A stretch of 64,000 bases of DNA from Desulfoscipio geothermicus (lineage in GTDB: Bacteria; Bacillota; Desulfotomaculia; Desulfotomaculales; Desulfallaceae): the NCBI GenBank assembly GCA_016841905.1, contig JAENYF010000003.1, positions 24,001 to 88,000 on the forward strand, given 5' to 3'. The translations under genes were made by a program, and so were the position numbers. Numbering within the stretch: position 1 is the first letter of the stretch; each line of letters begins with the position of its first letter. The notes beneath the pieces were generated by a model that was not told where the DNA came from, made no database searches, and saw nothing but the letters and a program-made list of their open reading frames with translations. Shown here one piece after another: positions 16,887 through 24,926 of this stretch.

Positions 16887-17470
16887 TTACAGTGATAAAA
16901 TTAGACCGTAAAAAAATATTTCTGGCTGTCCTGATAGTGATGGGCATTGCTTTTTGTGCTGTGGGGTTCGGTGGTGTAGCCCAAAAGGTGTTTGGTCTGC
17001 AGGAGAACACGTCCACTCCTACCTCGGTAACCCTAAATCAGTCGGAAGACGGCGAGATCGATGCAGTTGGTGAAGACAAACAAGCATCGCTCAATGCTCC
17101 GGAGAATACTGCCGACGGTTCTTATTTTGTTGAGGCTCGCTTGAGCCTGGAGCAGGCTCGGGGCAAGGAAATGGAAACTTTGCGCGAAGTATTGACCTCG
17201 GAAACAGATGAAGAGGTGCGCAAAACTGCCCAGGAAAGGATGATGCAGTTAAGCGGTCAAGTATCCCAGGAAATGGAGCTGGAAAACTTAATTCGGGCCA
17301 AGGGTTATCAAGATGTCGCTGTGTTTTTAGATAGTGATACCGTTACCGTAATTTTGCGCCCCGGTAAAAATATGGTATCCGAGGCAAATAACTTAACAAT
17401 TGCCGAGTTGGTGGCTAAGACCACCGGCGTACCCGAAGACGGTGTAATTGTCATTACCAGAGAGAACTAG
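16883..17470 (+). CDS. spoIIIAH: Stage III sporulation protein AH
   Basis: 195 residues from TTG 16883, overlapping spoIIIAG by 4 bp. N-terminal membrane helix (IFLAVLIVMGIAFCAVGFG), acidic linker, then the YscJ-like domain (residues about 75-190) that binds SpoIIQ from the forespore side. It ends the operon. Confidence 0.95.
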   Translation: MITVIKLDRKKIFLAVLIVMGIAFCAVGFGGVAQKVFGLQENTSTPTSVTLNQSEDGEIDAVGEDKQASLNAPENTADGSYFVEARLSLEQARGKEMETLREVLTSETDEEVRKTAQERMMQLSGQVSQEMELENLIRAKGYQDVAVFLDSDTVTVILRPGKNMVSEANNLTIAELVAKTTGVPEDGVIVITREN

Positions 17471-17500
17471 GAGAACTATAAAAGATGTACTATAGTGCAT

Positions 17501-17540
17501 AACCGGGAATGGATACGTATGTATTTATTCCCGGTTTTCT
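17501..17540 (+). terminator. spoIIIA operon terminator
   Basis: AACCGGGAAT and ATTCCCGGTT arms flanking a 15-nt loop, then TTCTT, 30 nt after the spoIIIAH stop codon. Confidence 0.85.
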
Positions 17541-17764
17541 TATAACGTTATACTAAGTATTAAACTGGTTACCCACCCTGGCTATATCTACCGTGTGTGA
17601 AGATTGTAAATGTATAGCATTTATGGTACTGTATATAGGCAGGTATTTTTTTAATATATTGTATACTTGCTGCAAATCTATTTAATTTTTTTTAACACAG
17701 ATATATAATAAATTTGTTAACCAGGTTGTTAACTTCTAACAGCCTGACTTTTTTTCTAAGCTGA
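17541..17764. other. Intergenic spacer between two terminators
   Basis: AT-rich stretch between the spoIIIA terminator and the carboxyltransferase promoter. It contains no ORF that I can support. It does contain a second terminator hairpin (17722-17755) that has no gene in front of it, so a short unidentified transcript may lie here. A TTGTAA (17604) with TACTGT 17 nt later is only a weak promoter candidate. Confidence 0.4.
17722..17755 (+). terminator. Orphan intrinsic terminator
   Basis: CAGGTTGTTA, 4-5-nt loop, TAACAGCCTG (one G-U pair), then a run of seven T. It lies upstream of the carboxyltransferase promoter, not after a recognised gene. Confidence 0.75.
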
Positions 17765-17792
17765 TTTACTGGATAATTGAGTATCTTATAAT
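17765..17792 (+). promoter_or_regulatory. σA-type promoter for the carboxyltransferase gene
   Basis: TTTACT, 16-nt spacer, TATAAT, about 90 nt before the TTG start at 17890 and just after a terminator. Confidence 0.55.
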
Positions 17793-17889
17793 GATATTAA
17801 ACCGTGAACTTTACAACAGGGATCCAGCGCCTATTAAGGACATTATCCCTGAAAGTATAAATGCAAATGTAATTAGGGAGGGTAATATT

Positions 17890-19284
17890 TTGGCGGAAAC
17901 CAGGAAAGTTATGATTACAGATACCACTTTGAGAGATGGTCATCAATCCTTACTGGCCACACGTATGCGGACAGAACATATGCTGCCCATTTTGGAAAAG
18001 GTGGATCAGGTTGGGTACAACTCCATAGAGATGTGGGGAGGCGCTACCTTTGATACTTGCATGCGTTTCCTCAATGAGGATCCTTGGGAAAGACTCAGAG
18101 CTATCAGGCGCCAGATGAAAAACACCAAACTGCAGATGTTGCTGCGTGCTCAAAACGTGGTGGGTTACAAGCATTACGCAGATGACGTGCTGGAAGAGTT
18201 TGTTAAGAGAGCCGTAGAAAACGGAATGGATATCTTCAGGGTTTTTGATGCTTTAAATGATATCCGTAACATGGCGAAATCCATTGAGTGTGTTAAGCGG
18301 GAAGGCGCTCATGCCCAGGCTACGGTGGTTTACACCATAAGCCCGGTACATGATTACGATTTTTATATGCGAACCGGTAAAGAACTCGTTGAACTGGGCG
18401 TTGATTCGATCTGCTTAAAAGACATGGCGGGTATTTTGGCTCCGAAGCCTGCTTACGAGATTGTCAAGGGCTGGAAAGAAAATCTGGGTGTCATGGTGCA
18501 GCTGCACTGCCATTACTCCAGCGGTATGGCTGCGATGTCTTATTTGAAGGCCGCAGAAGCCGGCGTTGATGTAATTGACTGTGCTATATCCACCATGTCC
18601 TCACAAAGCTCACAGCCTTGCACTGAAAGCATGGTCTGTGCGCTTCAGGATACCCCTTATGATACCGGGCTAAATATTGAGCTGCTTTCCGAAATTGCCG
18701 AGTACTTCAAGGATGTGCGGGCGAATTATGCAGAATTCGATCACGCCAGCTGCAGCCCGGATACCAATGTTTTAATTTATCAGATTCCTGGCGGCATGAT
18801 ATCCAACTTCATCAACCAACTTAAAGAGCAAAATGCTCTGGATAAACTGCCTGAGGTGCTGGCTGAAGTACCCCGGGTGCGTGAAGACTTTGGCTTTCCG
18901 CCGCTAGTCACTCCCACAAGCCAAATTGTGGGCTCTCAGGCGGCCTTCAACGTGATCTTCGGGCAGCGCTATTTAATGGCTACCAATGAATCTAAGATGT
19001 ATATGCGTGGTTACTATGGCCGACCCCCGGCAACGGTGAATGAAGAAGTGCGCAAGATGATTATCGGCGACGAGGAACCCATCGAATGCCGTCCGGCGGA
19101 CTTAATCGAGCCGGAGCTGCCGGCTGCCAGAGAACTGGGCGGAGATTTAATTGAAAAACCCGAAGATGTGGTTTCGGTAGCTTTATTCCCCCAAGTAGCG
19201 CCGCAATTCTTACAGGAAAGAAAGGCGAGAAGAGTTAAAGAACTTGAGCCGGCAAACGATGGCGCTGAGGTTAATCCCATTTAA
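17890..19284 (+). CDS. Pyruvate/oxaloacetate carboxyltransferase subunit (OadA/PycB, transcarboxylase 5S type)
   Basis: 464 residues from TTG 17890 (SD GGGAGGG, 7-nt spacer). I reject the upstream in-frame ATG at 17791 because it overlaps the promoter -10. The HMGL-like TIM barrel (ITDTTLRDGHQSLLATRM at the N-terminus, QLHCHYSSGMA metal-binding His near 205) is followed by the PYC-OADA domain. There is no C-terminal biotinyl domain, so a separate biotin carrier is needed, as in the methylmalonyl-CoA:pyruvate transcarboxylase 5S subunit or PycB. In B. subtilis accB-accC follow spoIIIA; here this gene stands alone with its own promoter and terminator. Confidence 0.88.
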   Translation: MAETRKVMITDTTLRDGHQSLLATRMRTEHMLPILEKVDQVGYNSIEMWGGATFDTCMRFLNEDPWERLRAIRRQMKNTKLQMLLRAQNVVGYKHYADDVLEEFVKRAVENGMDIFRVFDALNDIRNMAKSIECVKREGAHAQATVVYTISPVHDYDFYMRTGKELVELGVDSICLKDMAGILAPKPAYEIVKGWKENLGVMVQLHCHYSSGMAAMSYLKAAEAGVDVIDCAISTMSSQSSQPCTESMVCALQDTPYDTGLNIELLSEIAEYFKDVRANYAEFDHASCSPDTNVLIYQIPGGMISNFINQLKEQNALDKLPEVLAEVPRVREDFGFPPLVTPTSQIVGSQAAFNVIFGQRYLMATNESKMYMRGYYGRPPATVNEEVRKMIIGDEEPIECRPADLIEPELPAARELGGDLIEKPEDVVSVALFPQVAPQFLQERKARRVKELEPANDGAEVNPI

Positions 19285-19332
19285 TATTGTAAACTGATTA
19301 ATTATTTATTCCTTGATTTAAGCTATCTTTAT

Positions 19333-19368
19333 TAAAGCAGGCCTTATTTAGGAGGTCTGCTTTTTTTC
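19333..19368 (+). terminator. Intrinsic terminator
   Basis: AAGCAGGCC...GGTCTGCTT stem (one G-U pair) followed by seven T, after the carboxyltransferase gene. Confidence 0.88.
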
Positions 19369-19478
19369 GCAACTTCCGGTAAGCGAACCGGGCAGTGTAG
19401 GATATGTACAGTGCTTTGCTCGTCAATCAGGGGGGCTAAGGCGACAATTGCAATCTATTAATTGAAAAACTAGTCCAA

Positions 19479-19507
19479 TTGCGGTAATTTGCCTCTTCTG
19501 GTATAAT
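19479..19507 (+). promoter_or_regulatory. σA-type promoter for asp23-amaP-nusB
   Basis: TTGCGG, exactly 17 nt, TATAAT, with the first SD 16 nt downstream. Best consensus promoter in the first 20 kb. Confidence 0.7.
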
Positions 19508-19538
19508 AACTTAAATTGTTTTGAGGGAGGATTACATC

Positions 19539-19940
19539 ATGGAGCAGGAGGAATTAATCATGAGTGAAGAAAAAAATAGCTTGGGTTCCATACGTATCGC
19601 TGATGATGTTGTGCGTATCATTGCAGGGATGGCAGCTACCGAGGTTCCCGGCGTGGTTGGTATGAGCGGTGGTGTGGTGGGCGGCATAGCCGAAAAATTA
19701 GGCCGGAAATACCTCTCTAAGGGTGTTAAAGTGGAAGTAGGAGAGAAAGAAGCAGCGGTGGATTTATTTATTGTTGTGGAATACGGTTCCAGCATACCCG
19801 AAGTAGCGGCTAAAATACAGGATTCAGTAAAAGGCGCCGTGGAAAAAATGACTGGTTTAACGGTGGTGGAGATAAACGTTAATGTACAAGGAGTAGCGTT
19901 TGCCAATGAATTAAATGAAGAAGATAACAGGGTAAAATAA
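19539..19940 (+). CDS. Asp23/Gls24 family envelope stress protein
   Basis: 133 residues from ATG 19539 (SD GGGAGG); the ATG at 19560 also has an SD (AGGAGGAATT) and would give 126 residues. The core NSLGSIRIADDVVRIIAGMAATEVPGV and the VKGAVEKMTGLTVVEINVNVQGV tail define Asp23. In staphylococci Asp23 is membrane-tethered by AmaP, the next gene here, and is linked to cell-wall homeostasis. The dual SD could give two N-terminal forms. Confidence 0.93.
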   Translation: MEQEELIMSEEKNSLGSIRIADDVVRIIAGMAATEVPGVVGMSGGVVGGIAEKLGRKYLSKGVKVEVGEKEAAVDLFIVVEYGSSIPEVAAKIQDSVKGAVEKMTGLTVVEINVNVQGVAFANELNEEDNRVK

Positions 19941-19955
19941 AACTGGAGGATGTAC

Positions 19956-20489
19956 ATGGGACCCTTTGACCGTAGCATACTTGTATTGTATACTGCAACC
20001 CTAACTTTGTTCTTCCTGGCACTGGGTATTTTTCTGGCTGGTTGGCCGGAGCCGGCTCTACTGCTTCGGCAGGAGGTCAATGCCCTTGCTTACCAGGAGA
20101 TTTTATGGCTCTTACTGGTGGTGTACATTATTATGGGCTTGCGTCTGTTGTGGAGGGCTTTAAAACCCGAACGAAAAAAACAAGCTGTGGTGCATGAAAG
20201 CGGTCTAGGCCAGGTGCGGGTATCCTTGGCGGCCATAGAAGCACTGGCGGAAAAAGTGGCTGCTGCCAAACCAGAAATTAAAGAAGTTAAGGCCAAGGTG
20301 GTATCATCATCTAAGGGCATTGCGCTGAACTTAAGATTATACACTGCTCCGGATATCAATATTCCCGCTGTTTCAGAAGATATCCAACGTGAGGTGAAGG
20401 ATCGTATCTATCAGGTAGTGGGAATAACTGTATCCGAGGTGCGGGTGGCGGTAGAGAGCTTTATAGCAGCTAAACCCAGGGTGGAATAA
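19956..20489 (+). CDS. amaP: Alkaline shock response membrane anchor protein AmaP
   Basis: 177 residues from ATG 19956 (SD GGAGG, 6-nt spacer; an ATG two codons earlier overlaps the SD). Two N-terminal membrane helices (SILVLYTATLTLFFLALGIFL; ILWLLLVVYIIMGLRLLW) and a C-terminal soluble domain resembling Asp23 itself (VRVSLAAIEALAEKVAAAKPEIKEV). It should recruit Asp23 to the membrane. Confidence 0.9.
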   Translation: MGPFDRSILVLYTATLTLFFLALGIFLAGWPEPALLLRQEVNALAYQEILWLLLVVYIIMGLRLLWRALKPERKKQAVVHESGLGQVRVSLAAIEALAEKVAAAKPEIKEVKAKVVSSSKGIALNLRLYTAPDINIPAVSEDIQREVKDRIYQVVGITVSEVRVAVESFIAAKPRVE

Positions 20490-20506
20490 TAGGGAGTGGC
20501 CTGTTA

Positions 20507-20728
20507 ATGGATAATCTGGAATTTATTCTGGAATGGATGCTCATGCATCGGGGTAAAATAATTGGTGTACTGGTAGGCTTATTGATCAGTTTATCTGTGA
20601 TATTCTGGGGTATTTTAAAGACCTTGTTGATTGTTGTGTGCGTTGTAATAGGCTATTTTGGCGGCAAACAATTAGACGACCGGGTTGATATAAAGGACCG
20701 GCTGTTACGCATGCTGGGTGAAAGGTGA
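20507..20728 (+). CDS. DUF2273 small membrane protein
   Basis: 73 residues with a pair of membrane segments (KIIGVLVGLLISLSVIFWGI; TLLIVVCVVIGYFGGKQLDD) and a charged C-terminus. The GYF.GK..D pattern and the position between amaP and nusB match DUF2273, which accompanies asp23/amaP in many Firmicutes. Probably part of the same membrane complex. Confidence 0.88.
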   Translation: MDNLEFILEWMLMHRGKIIGVLVGLLISLSVIFWGILKTLLIVVCVVIGYFGGKQLDDRVDIKDRLLRMLGER

Positions 20729-20738
20729 AATCAAATAA

Positions 20739-21143
20739 ATGAGTAGAAGACTTTCCAGGGAATCGGCGATGCAGGTGATGTACCAGGTGGATGTGGGTAA
20801 AATGGACGTAGATGAAGCGCTGCAAAATATTCAGGAACAGTTTGAGCTAACCGGTCCTGATTTGGATTTTACCAGCCAGCTGGTGTATGGCACCCTGGAT
20901 AAGCTTGCTGAGTTAGATCAAACTATTAGTGGGCACAGCCGGGAGTGGCTGGTGGAGCGGATGGCGGCTGTGGACAGGAATATCCTGCGCCTGGCTTTGT
21001 TTGAGATGCTGTATATACAGGAAATCCCTACCAATGTATCCATCAATGAAGCTTTAGAAATGGCCAAGAGGTTTGGCGGTGCAGATTCAGCAAAATTTAT
21101 CAATGGCATCTTAGGTGCGGTGGCACGCCAAACTGAAATATAA
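20739..21143 (+). CDS. nusB: Transcription antitermination factor NusB
   Basis: 134 residues. SRRLSRESAMQVMYQVDVGKMD at the N-terminus and IPTNVSINEALEMAKRFGGADSAKFINGILG at the C-terminus are NusB signatures. It binds boxA with NusE/S10 during rRNA transcription. Same operon as asp23-amaP-DUF2273 (11-bp gap). Confidence 0.97.
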   Translation: MSRRLSRESAMQVMYQVDVGKMDVDEALQNIQEQFELTGPDLDFTSQLVYGTLDKLAELDQTISGHSREWLVERMAAVDRNILRLALFEMLYIQEIPTNVSINEALEMAKRFGGADSAKFINGILGAVARQTEI

Positions 21144-21331
21144 CTTAGAAGCTTATGCAACAGGTCTTTGGCTAATTAGACAACAAACAAGCGAGCAGCC
21201 AAGATTTTTGTATATAATAAATGAAATATTGTTTATATTTTGAAAGGACTGCAGGAATTAAACAATTAATCTAGAAATAATTTATGGTTAAGTTTGTTGA
21301 TAAAAAACATGAGGGAGGGGAATGGAGTTCT

Positions 21332-22183
21332 ATGTTCAAAATTTTAGAGAAACAAGTACATTCACCGGTAATCAAGCAATTTGTTGTCGAGGCGCCCAGG
21401 GTTGCTAAAAGCTGTAAGGCCGGTCAGTTTATTATTTTAGGCATCAATGAAGAAGGGGAAAGAATCCCTTTGACTATTGCCGATTTTGACCGGGAAAAGG
21501 GTACTATAACCATAGTATTTCAGGAAGTTGGTAAGAGTACCATTCAACTAGGTGCCATGGAAGCAGGGGACTATATCAAAGATTTCGTCGGCCCGCTTGG
21601 TGAACCCACTCACATTGAAAATGTAGGCACTGTGATTTGTGTGGCCGGTGGCGTTGGTATCGCGCCGGTGCATCCCATTGCTCGGGCGTTTAAAGAATCC
21701 GGCAATCACGTTATCGGAATTATGGGCGCCAGAACTAAGGATTTATTGTTCTGGGAAGATAAAATGGGTGAAGCCTGCTCTGAACTGAACGTTACCACTG
21801 ATGATGGCTCCTACGTGCGCCAAGGTTTCGTTACTGAAGTTTTAAAAGATATTATTGAACAAAAGGGTAAAGAAAACATCCCCCTGGTAATTGCTATTGG
21901 ACCGCAGCCGATGATGCGGGCGGTATGCAATATGACCAAGGAATACGGCATTAAAACGATCGTTAGTTTGAACGCGCTAATGGTGGACGGCACCGGTATG
22001 TGCGGTTGTTGCCGGATTACCGTGGGTGAGGAAACCAAGTTTGTCTGTGTGGACGGTCCGGATTTCGACGGGCATAAAGTGGACTGGTCAGAGTTGGCCC
22101 TGCGCCAGGTTTACTTTAAATCTGAGGAGCAGTTAGCCCTGGAATATAGAGAATGCACATGCGGAAACGGAGGTGCTAAATAA
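21332..22183 (+). CDS. nfnA: NfnA: NAD(H)/FAD/[2Fe-2S] subunit of the bifurcating transhydrogenase
   Basis: 283 residues from ATG 21332, after a purine-rich GGAGGGGAATGGAG stretch; upstream in-frame ATG 21284 lacks an SD. FAD domain (N-terminal ~95), NAD domain (VAGGVGIAPVHPIARA near 110) and the C-terminal Cys cluster DGTGMCGCCRITVGEETKFVC for a [2Fe-2S] centre. With NfnB it forms NADH-dependent reduced ferredoxin:NADP+ oxidoreductase. The gene ends on the base where nfnB starts. Confidence 0.92.
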   Translation: MFKILEKQVHSPVIKQFVVEAPRVAKSCKAGQFIILGINEEGERIPLTIADFDREKGTITIVFQEVGKSTIQLGAMEAGDYIKDFVGPLGEPTHIENVGTVICVAGGVGIAPVHPIARAFKESGNHVIGIMGARTKDLLFWEDKMGEACSELNVTTDDGSYVRQGFVTEVLKDIIEQKGKENIPLVIAIGPQPMMRAVCNMTKEYGIKTIVSLNALMVDGTGMCGCCRITVGEETKFVCVDGPDFDGHKVDWSELALRQVYFKSEEQLALEYRECTCGNGGAK

Positions 22184-23595
22184 TGGCTGACGAAAAGGCT
22201 AAGAAAACAATTGACCCGCATAAACACGAAATGCCGGTCCAGGAAGCCAGTGTAAGAGCTCATAACTTTGAGGAAGTGGCTTTGGGTTACGATGAAGAAA
22301 CAGCGGTAGCTGAAGCTAAGCGTTGCCTGCAGTGTAAAAACGAGCCCTGTCGCAAGGGCTGCCCTGTATCAGTATATATTCCCCAATTTATTAAGCTCAT
22401 CGCCGAACGGGATTTTGAGGGCGCTATTGCGAAAAATAAAGAGAAAAACGCTTTACCGGCAGTTTGTGGCCGGGTATGTCCCCAGGAAAACCAGTGCGAG
22501 AAATATTGTACTCTTGGGAAAAAATTTGATCCCGTAGGTATTGGACGCTTGGAGCGTTTCATTGCTGACCGGGAATTGAAAATGGGCGTGACGGTGCCTG
22601 AAGTAGCACCGCCTACCGGTAAAAAAGTGGCCGTTATAGGTTCCGGCCCCTCCGGTTTGACCTGCGCTGCCGACCTGGCCAAGCTGGGGCATGATGTAAC
22701 TGTGTTTGAGGCCCTGCATGTGGCGGGTGGTGTGCTGATGTACGGTATTCCACAGTTCCGTCTGCCTAAAGAAGTGGTGCAGGCAGAAGTGGACAACTTG
22801 AGAAAACTGGGTGTTAAAATCGAAGTTAACTCGGTGGTGGGTAAATTCGCCACAGTCGATGAGCTTATGGAAGAAGAAGGCTTTGACGCTGTGTATATCG
22901 GCACCGGCGCCGGTCTGCCCTACTTCATGGGCATTCCCGGGGAAAATGCTTGCGGCGTATACTCCGCCAACGAATTTTTAACCCGGACCAATTTGATGAA
23001 AGCATACCTGTTCCCCAAATATGACACTCCCATTAAGATCGGAAAGAAGGTAGCCGTGCTGGGTGGCGGTAACGTGGCTATGGACGGTGCCCGCACCGCG
23101 CTGCGCCTGGGTGCCGAAGAATCCCATATCGTTTACCGGCGCTCACATGATGAATTGCCTGCCCGTAAGGAAGAAGCCGAACATGCTGAGGAAGAGGGCG
23201 TGATTTTCGACCTGCTGACCAGCCCGGTAGAAATCCTCAGCAACGAAGAAGGTTGGGTAACCGGCATGAAGTGCATCAAGTATGAACTGGGCGAGCCCGA
23301 TGCTTCCGGCAGACGCAGTCCTATAGCAATTCCTGGTTCTGAGTTTATCATGGATGTCGATACAGTAGTAGTGGCTATTGGTCAGGGGCCCAACCCGCTG
23401 GTGCCCAGAACCACTAAAGGCCTGGAATTAAATAAAAACGGTAATATCGTAGCAAGCTTGGAAACTGGTGCCACCTCTAAGCCCGGCGTTTACGCCGGCG
23501 GTGACGTAGTTACCGGTGCGGCGACCGTTATCCTGGCCATGGGTGCCGGGCGAACAGCTGCCGACTCGATTCACGAGTATTTAACTAATAAATAA
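22183..23595 (+). CDS. nfnB: NfnB: NADPH/FAD/[4Fe-4S] subunit of the bifurcating transhydrogenase
   Basis: 470 residues. N-terminal [4Fe-4S] motifs CLQCKNEPCRKGCP and CGRVCPQENQCEKYC (residues about 47-107), FAD GxGxxG (VIGSGPSGLTCAADLAK near 150) and NADPH GxGxxA (VLGGGNVAMDGARTALR near 290). GltD-like, but paired with NfnA rather than GltB. The start codon overlaps the nfnA stop by one base, implying translational coupling and 1:1 stoichiometry. Confidence 0.92.
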   Translation: MADEKAKKTIDPHKHEMPVQEASVRAHNFEEVALGYDEETAVAEAKRCLQCKNEPCRKGCPVSVYIPQFIKLIAERDFEGAIAKNKEKNALPAVCGRVCPQENQCEKYCTLGKKFDPVGIGRLERFIADRELKMGVTVPEVAPPTGKKVAVIGSGPSGLTCAADLAKLGHDVTVFEALHVAGGVLMYGIPQFRLPKEVVQAEVDNLRKLGVKIEVNSVVGKFATVDELMEEEGFDAVYIGTGAGLPYFMGIPGENACGVYSANEFLTRTNLMKAYLFPKYDTPIKIGKKVAVLGGGNVAMDGARTALRLGAEESHIVYRRSHDELPARKEEAEHAEEEGVIFDLLTSPVEILSNEEGWVTGMKCIKYELGEPDASGRRSPIAIPGSEFIMDVDTVVVAIGQGPNPLVPRTTKGLELNKNGNIVASLETGATSKPGVYAGGDVVTGAATVILAMGAGRTAADSIHEYLTNK

Positions 23596-23613
23596 CTATC
23601 TATTAGTACCGAT

Positions 23614-23652
23614 AAACCCGGCAACGGCGCAAGCTGGTGCCGGGGTTTTTTA
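23614..23652 (+). terminator. nfnAB terminator
   Basis: AACCCGGCA...TGCCGGGGTT stem followed by a T tract. It ends only ~45 nt before the xseA start, so xseA needs its own promoter. Confidence 0.9.
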
Positions 23653-23698
23653 TCAAATGTCGGCAATTGGGGAAAAATATATTAGAGGATTTGAATTT

Positions 23699-24895
23699 AT
23701 GCAAATATTTACTGTTCAGCAATTAACCGGACGTATAAAAGGAATCCTGGAAAACGACTATCAGTTGGCGGATCTCTGGGTCAAGGGGGAAATATCCAAT
23801 TTTAAAAAAGCTGCCTCCGGACATATTTACTTTACATTAAAAGATAATTTTTCCTGTATCAGAGTAGTGATGTTTCGTTCCCGGGCTAGACTCTTAAAAT
23901 GCTCTCCTGGCAATGGACTTGCCGTGCGGGTCAGAGGCTATGTTACCGTCTACGACCGGGACGGTCAGTACCAGTTATATGCCGAGCAAGTGGAACCGGA
24001 TGGCACAGGGGCACTTTTTGCTGCCCTGGAGAAGCTTAAACAGCAGTTGGCTGGTGAAGGGTTGTTTGAGCCAAACAAAAAAAAGGTGCTGCCACGTTAT
24101 CCTCACTGTATAGGTATCGTGACCTCGCCGACAGGTGCTGCGGTGCGGGATATTGTACATATATTGCACCGCCGCTGGCCGCAGGTCAATATTATCCTAG
24201 CCCCTGTGGCGGTGCAGGGAGAGGCTGCCCCCCGGGAGGTAGCTCAGGCTCTGGAGCGGCTGAACCGGCTTAATGATCTAGATTTAATTATCGTTGGCCG
24301 GGGAGGCGGTTCCTTGGAGGAACTATGGGCTTTTAATAGTGAGCTGGTAGTAAGAAGCATTGCCGCTTCCACTATTCCGGTTATATCAGCTGTTGGTCAC
24401 GAAACTGATTTTACTCTGGCGGATTTGGCGGCCGATTTACGCGCACCTACTCCCTCAGCGGCGGCGGAATTAGCCGTGCCGGATCGTGAGGATTTGATCA
24501 GACTGGTGGCGATGCAAAAGTCACGATTAACCCGCTGTCTGGGCCAGCAAATTCGCGGTTACCAGCAGCGGCTAAACTACTGTTCCAGGAGCCGGGTAAT
24601 GGCCAGGCCTGTAGATCGGCTGATTGAACAGCGGCGGCAAACCGTGGACACGCTGGCCAGGCAGCTGGCCGGTGGTGTTCGGACGGTCAACAAGAGTTTT
24701 AACAATCGCCTTGCTCTGCTGGCAGGCCGGCTTGATGCCCTTAGCCCGCTGGGCACATTGGCCAGGGGATATAGTTATGCTTTGGATCCGGCCGGCCAAG
24801 TGCTGCGCGACGCAGGCCAGGTGCAGGTGGGCGATCAAGTGCAGTTGCACTTGCAGCGAGGAGAGTTAACGTGTATGGTCAAAAAAATAAATTAA
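23699..24895 (+). CDS. xseA: Exodeoxyribonuclease VII large subunit
   Basis: 398 residues from ATG 23699 (SD AGAGGA). The upstream in-frame ATG at 23657 abuts the terminator. N-terminal OB-fold (VQQLTGRIKGILENDYQLADLWVKGEISNFK), the catalytic region PHCIGIVTSPTGAAVRDI...RRWP and GRGGGSLEELWAFNSE, then long coiled coils. The partner XseB is encoded at 26654, separated here by folD and a cyclohydrolase gene. Confidence 0.96.
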   Translation: MQIFTVQQLTGRIKGILENDYQLADLWVKGEISNFKKAASGHIYFTLKDNFSCIRVVMFRSRARLLKCSPGNGLAVRVRGYVTVYDRDGQYQLYAEQVEPDGTGALFAALEKLKQQLAGEGLFEPNKKKVLPRYPHCIGIVTSPTGAAVRDIVHILHRRWPQVNIILAPVAVQGEAAPREVAQALERLNRLNDLDLIIVGRGGGSLEELWAFNSELVVRSIAASTIPVISAVGHETDFTLADLAADLRAPTPSAAAELAVPDREDLIRLVAMQKSRLTRCLGQQIRGYQQRLNYCSRSRVMARPVDRLIEQRRQTVDTLARQLAGGVRTVNKSFNNRLALLAGRLDALSPLGTLARGYSYALDPAGQVLRDAGQVQVGDQVQLHLQRGELTCMVKKIN

Positions 24896-24926
24896 ATAAT
24901 AATCACCTTGGGGGGATAATGAACCA

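Noticed and set aside
17704-17709. TATAAT before the orphan terminator as a promoter
   Set aside because: No -35 at 16-18 nt and the transcript would begin directly at the terminator hairpin.
17791-17889. ATG 17791 as carboxyltransferase start
   Set aside because: No SD and it overlaps the promoter -10; the TTG at 17890 has GGGAGGG and begins at the conserved domain.
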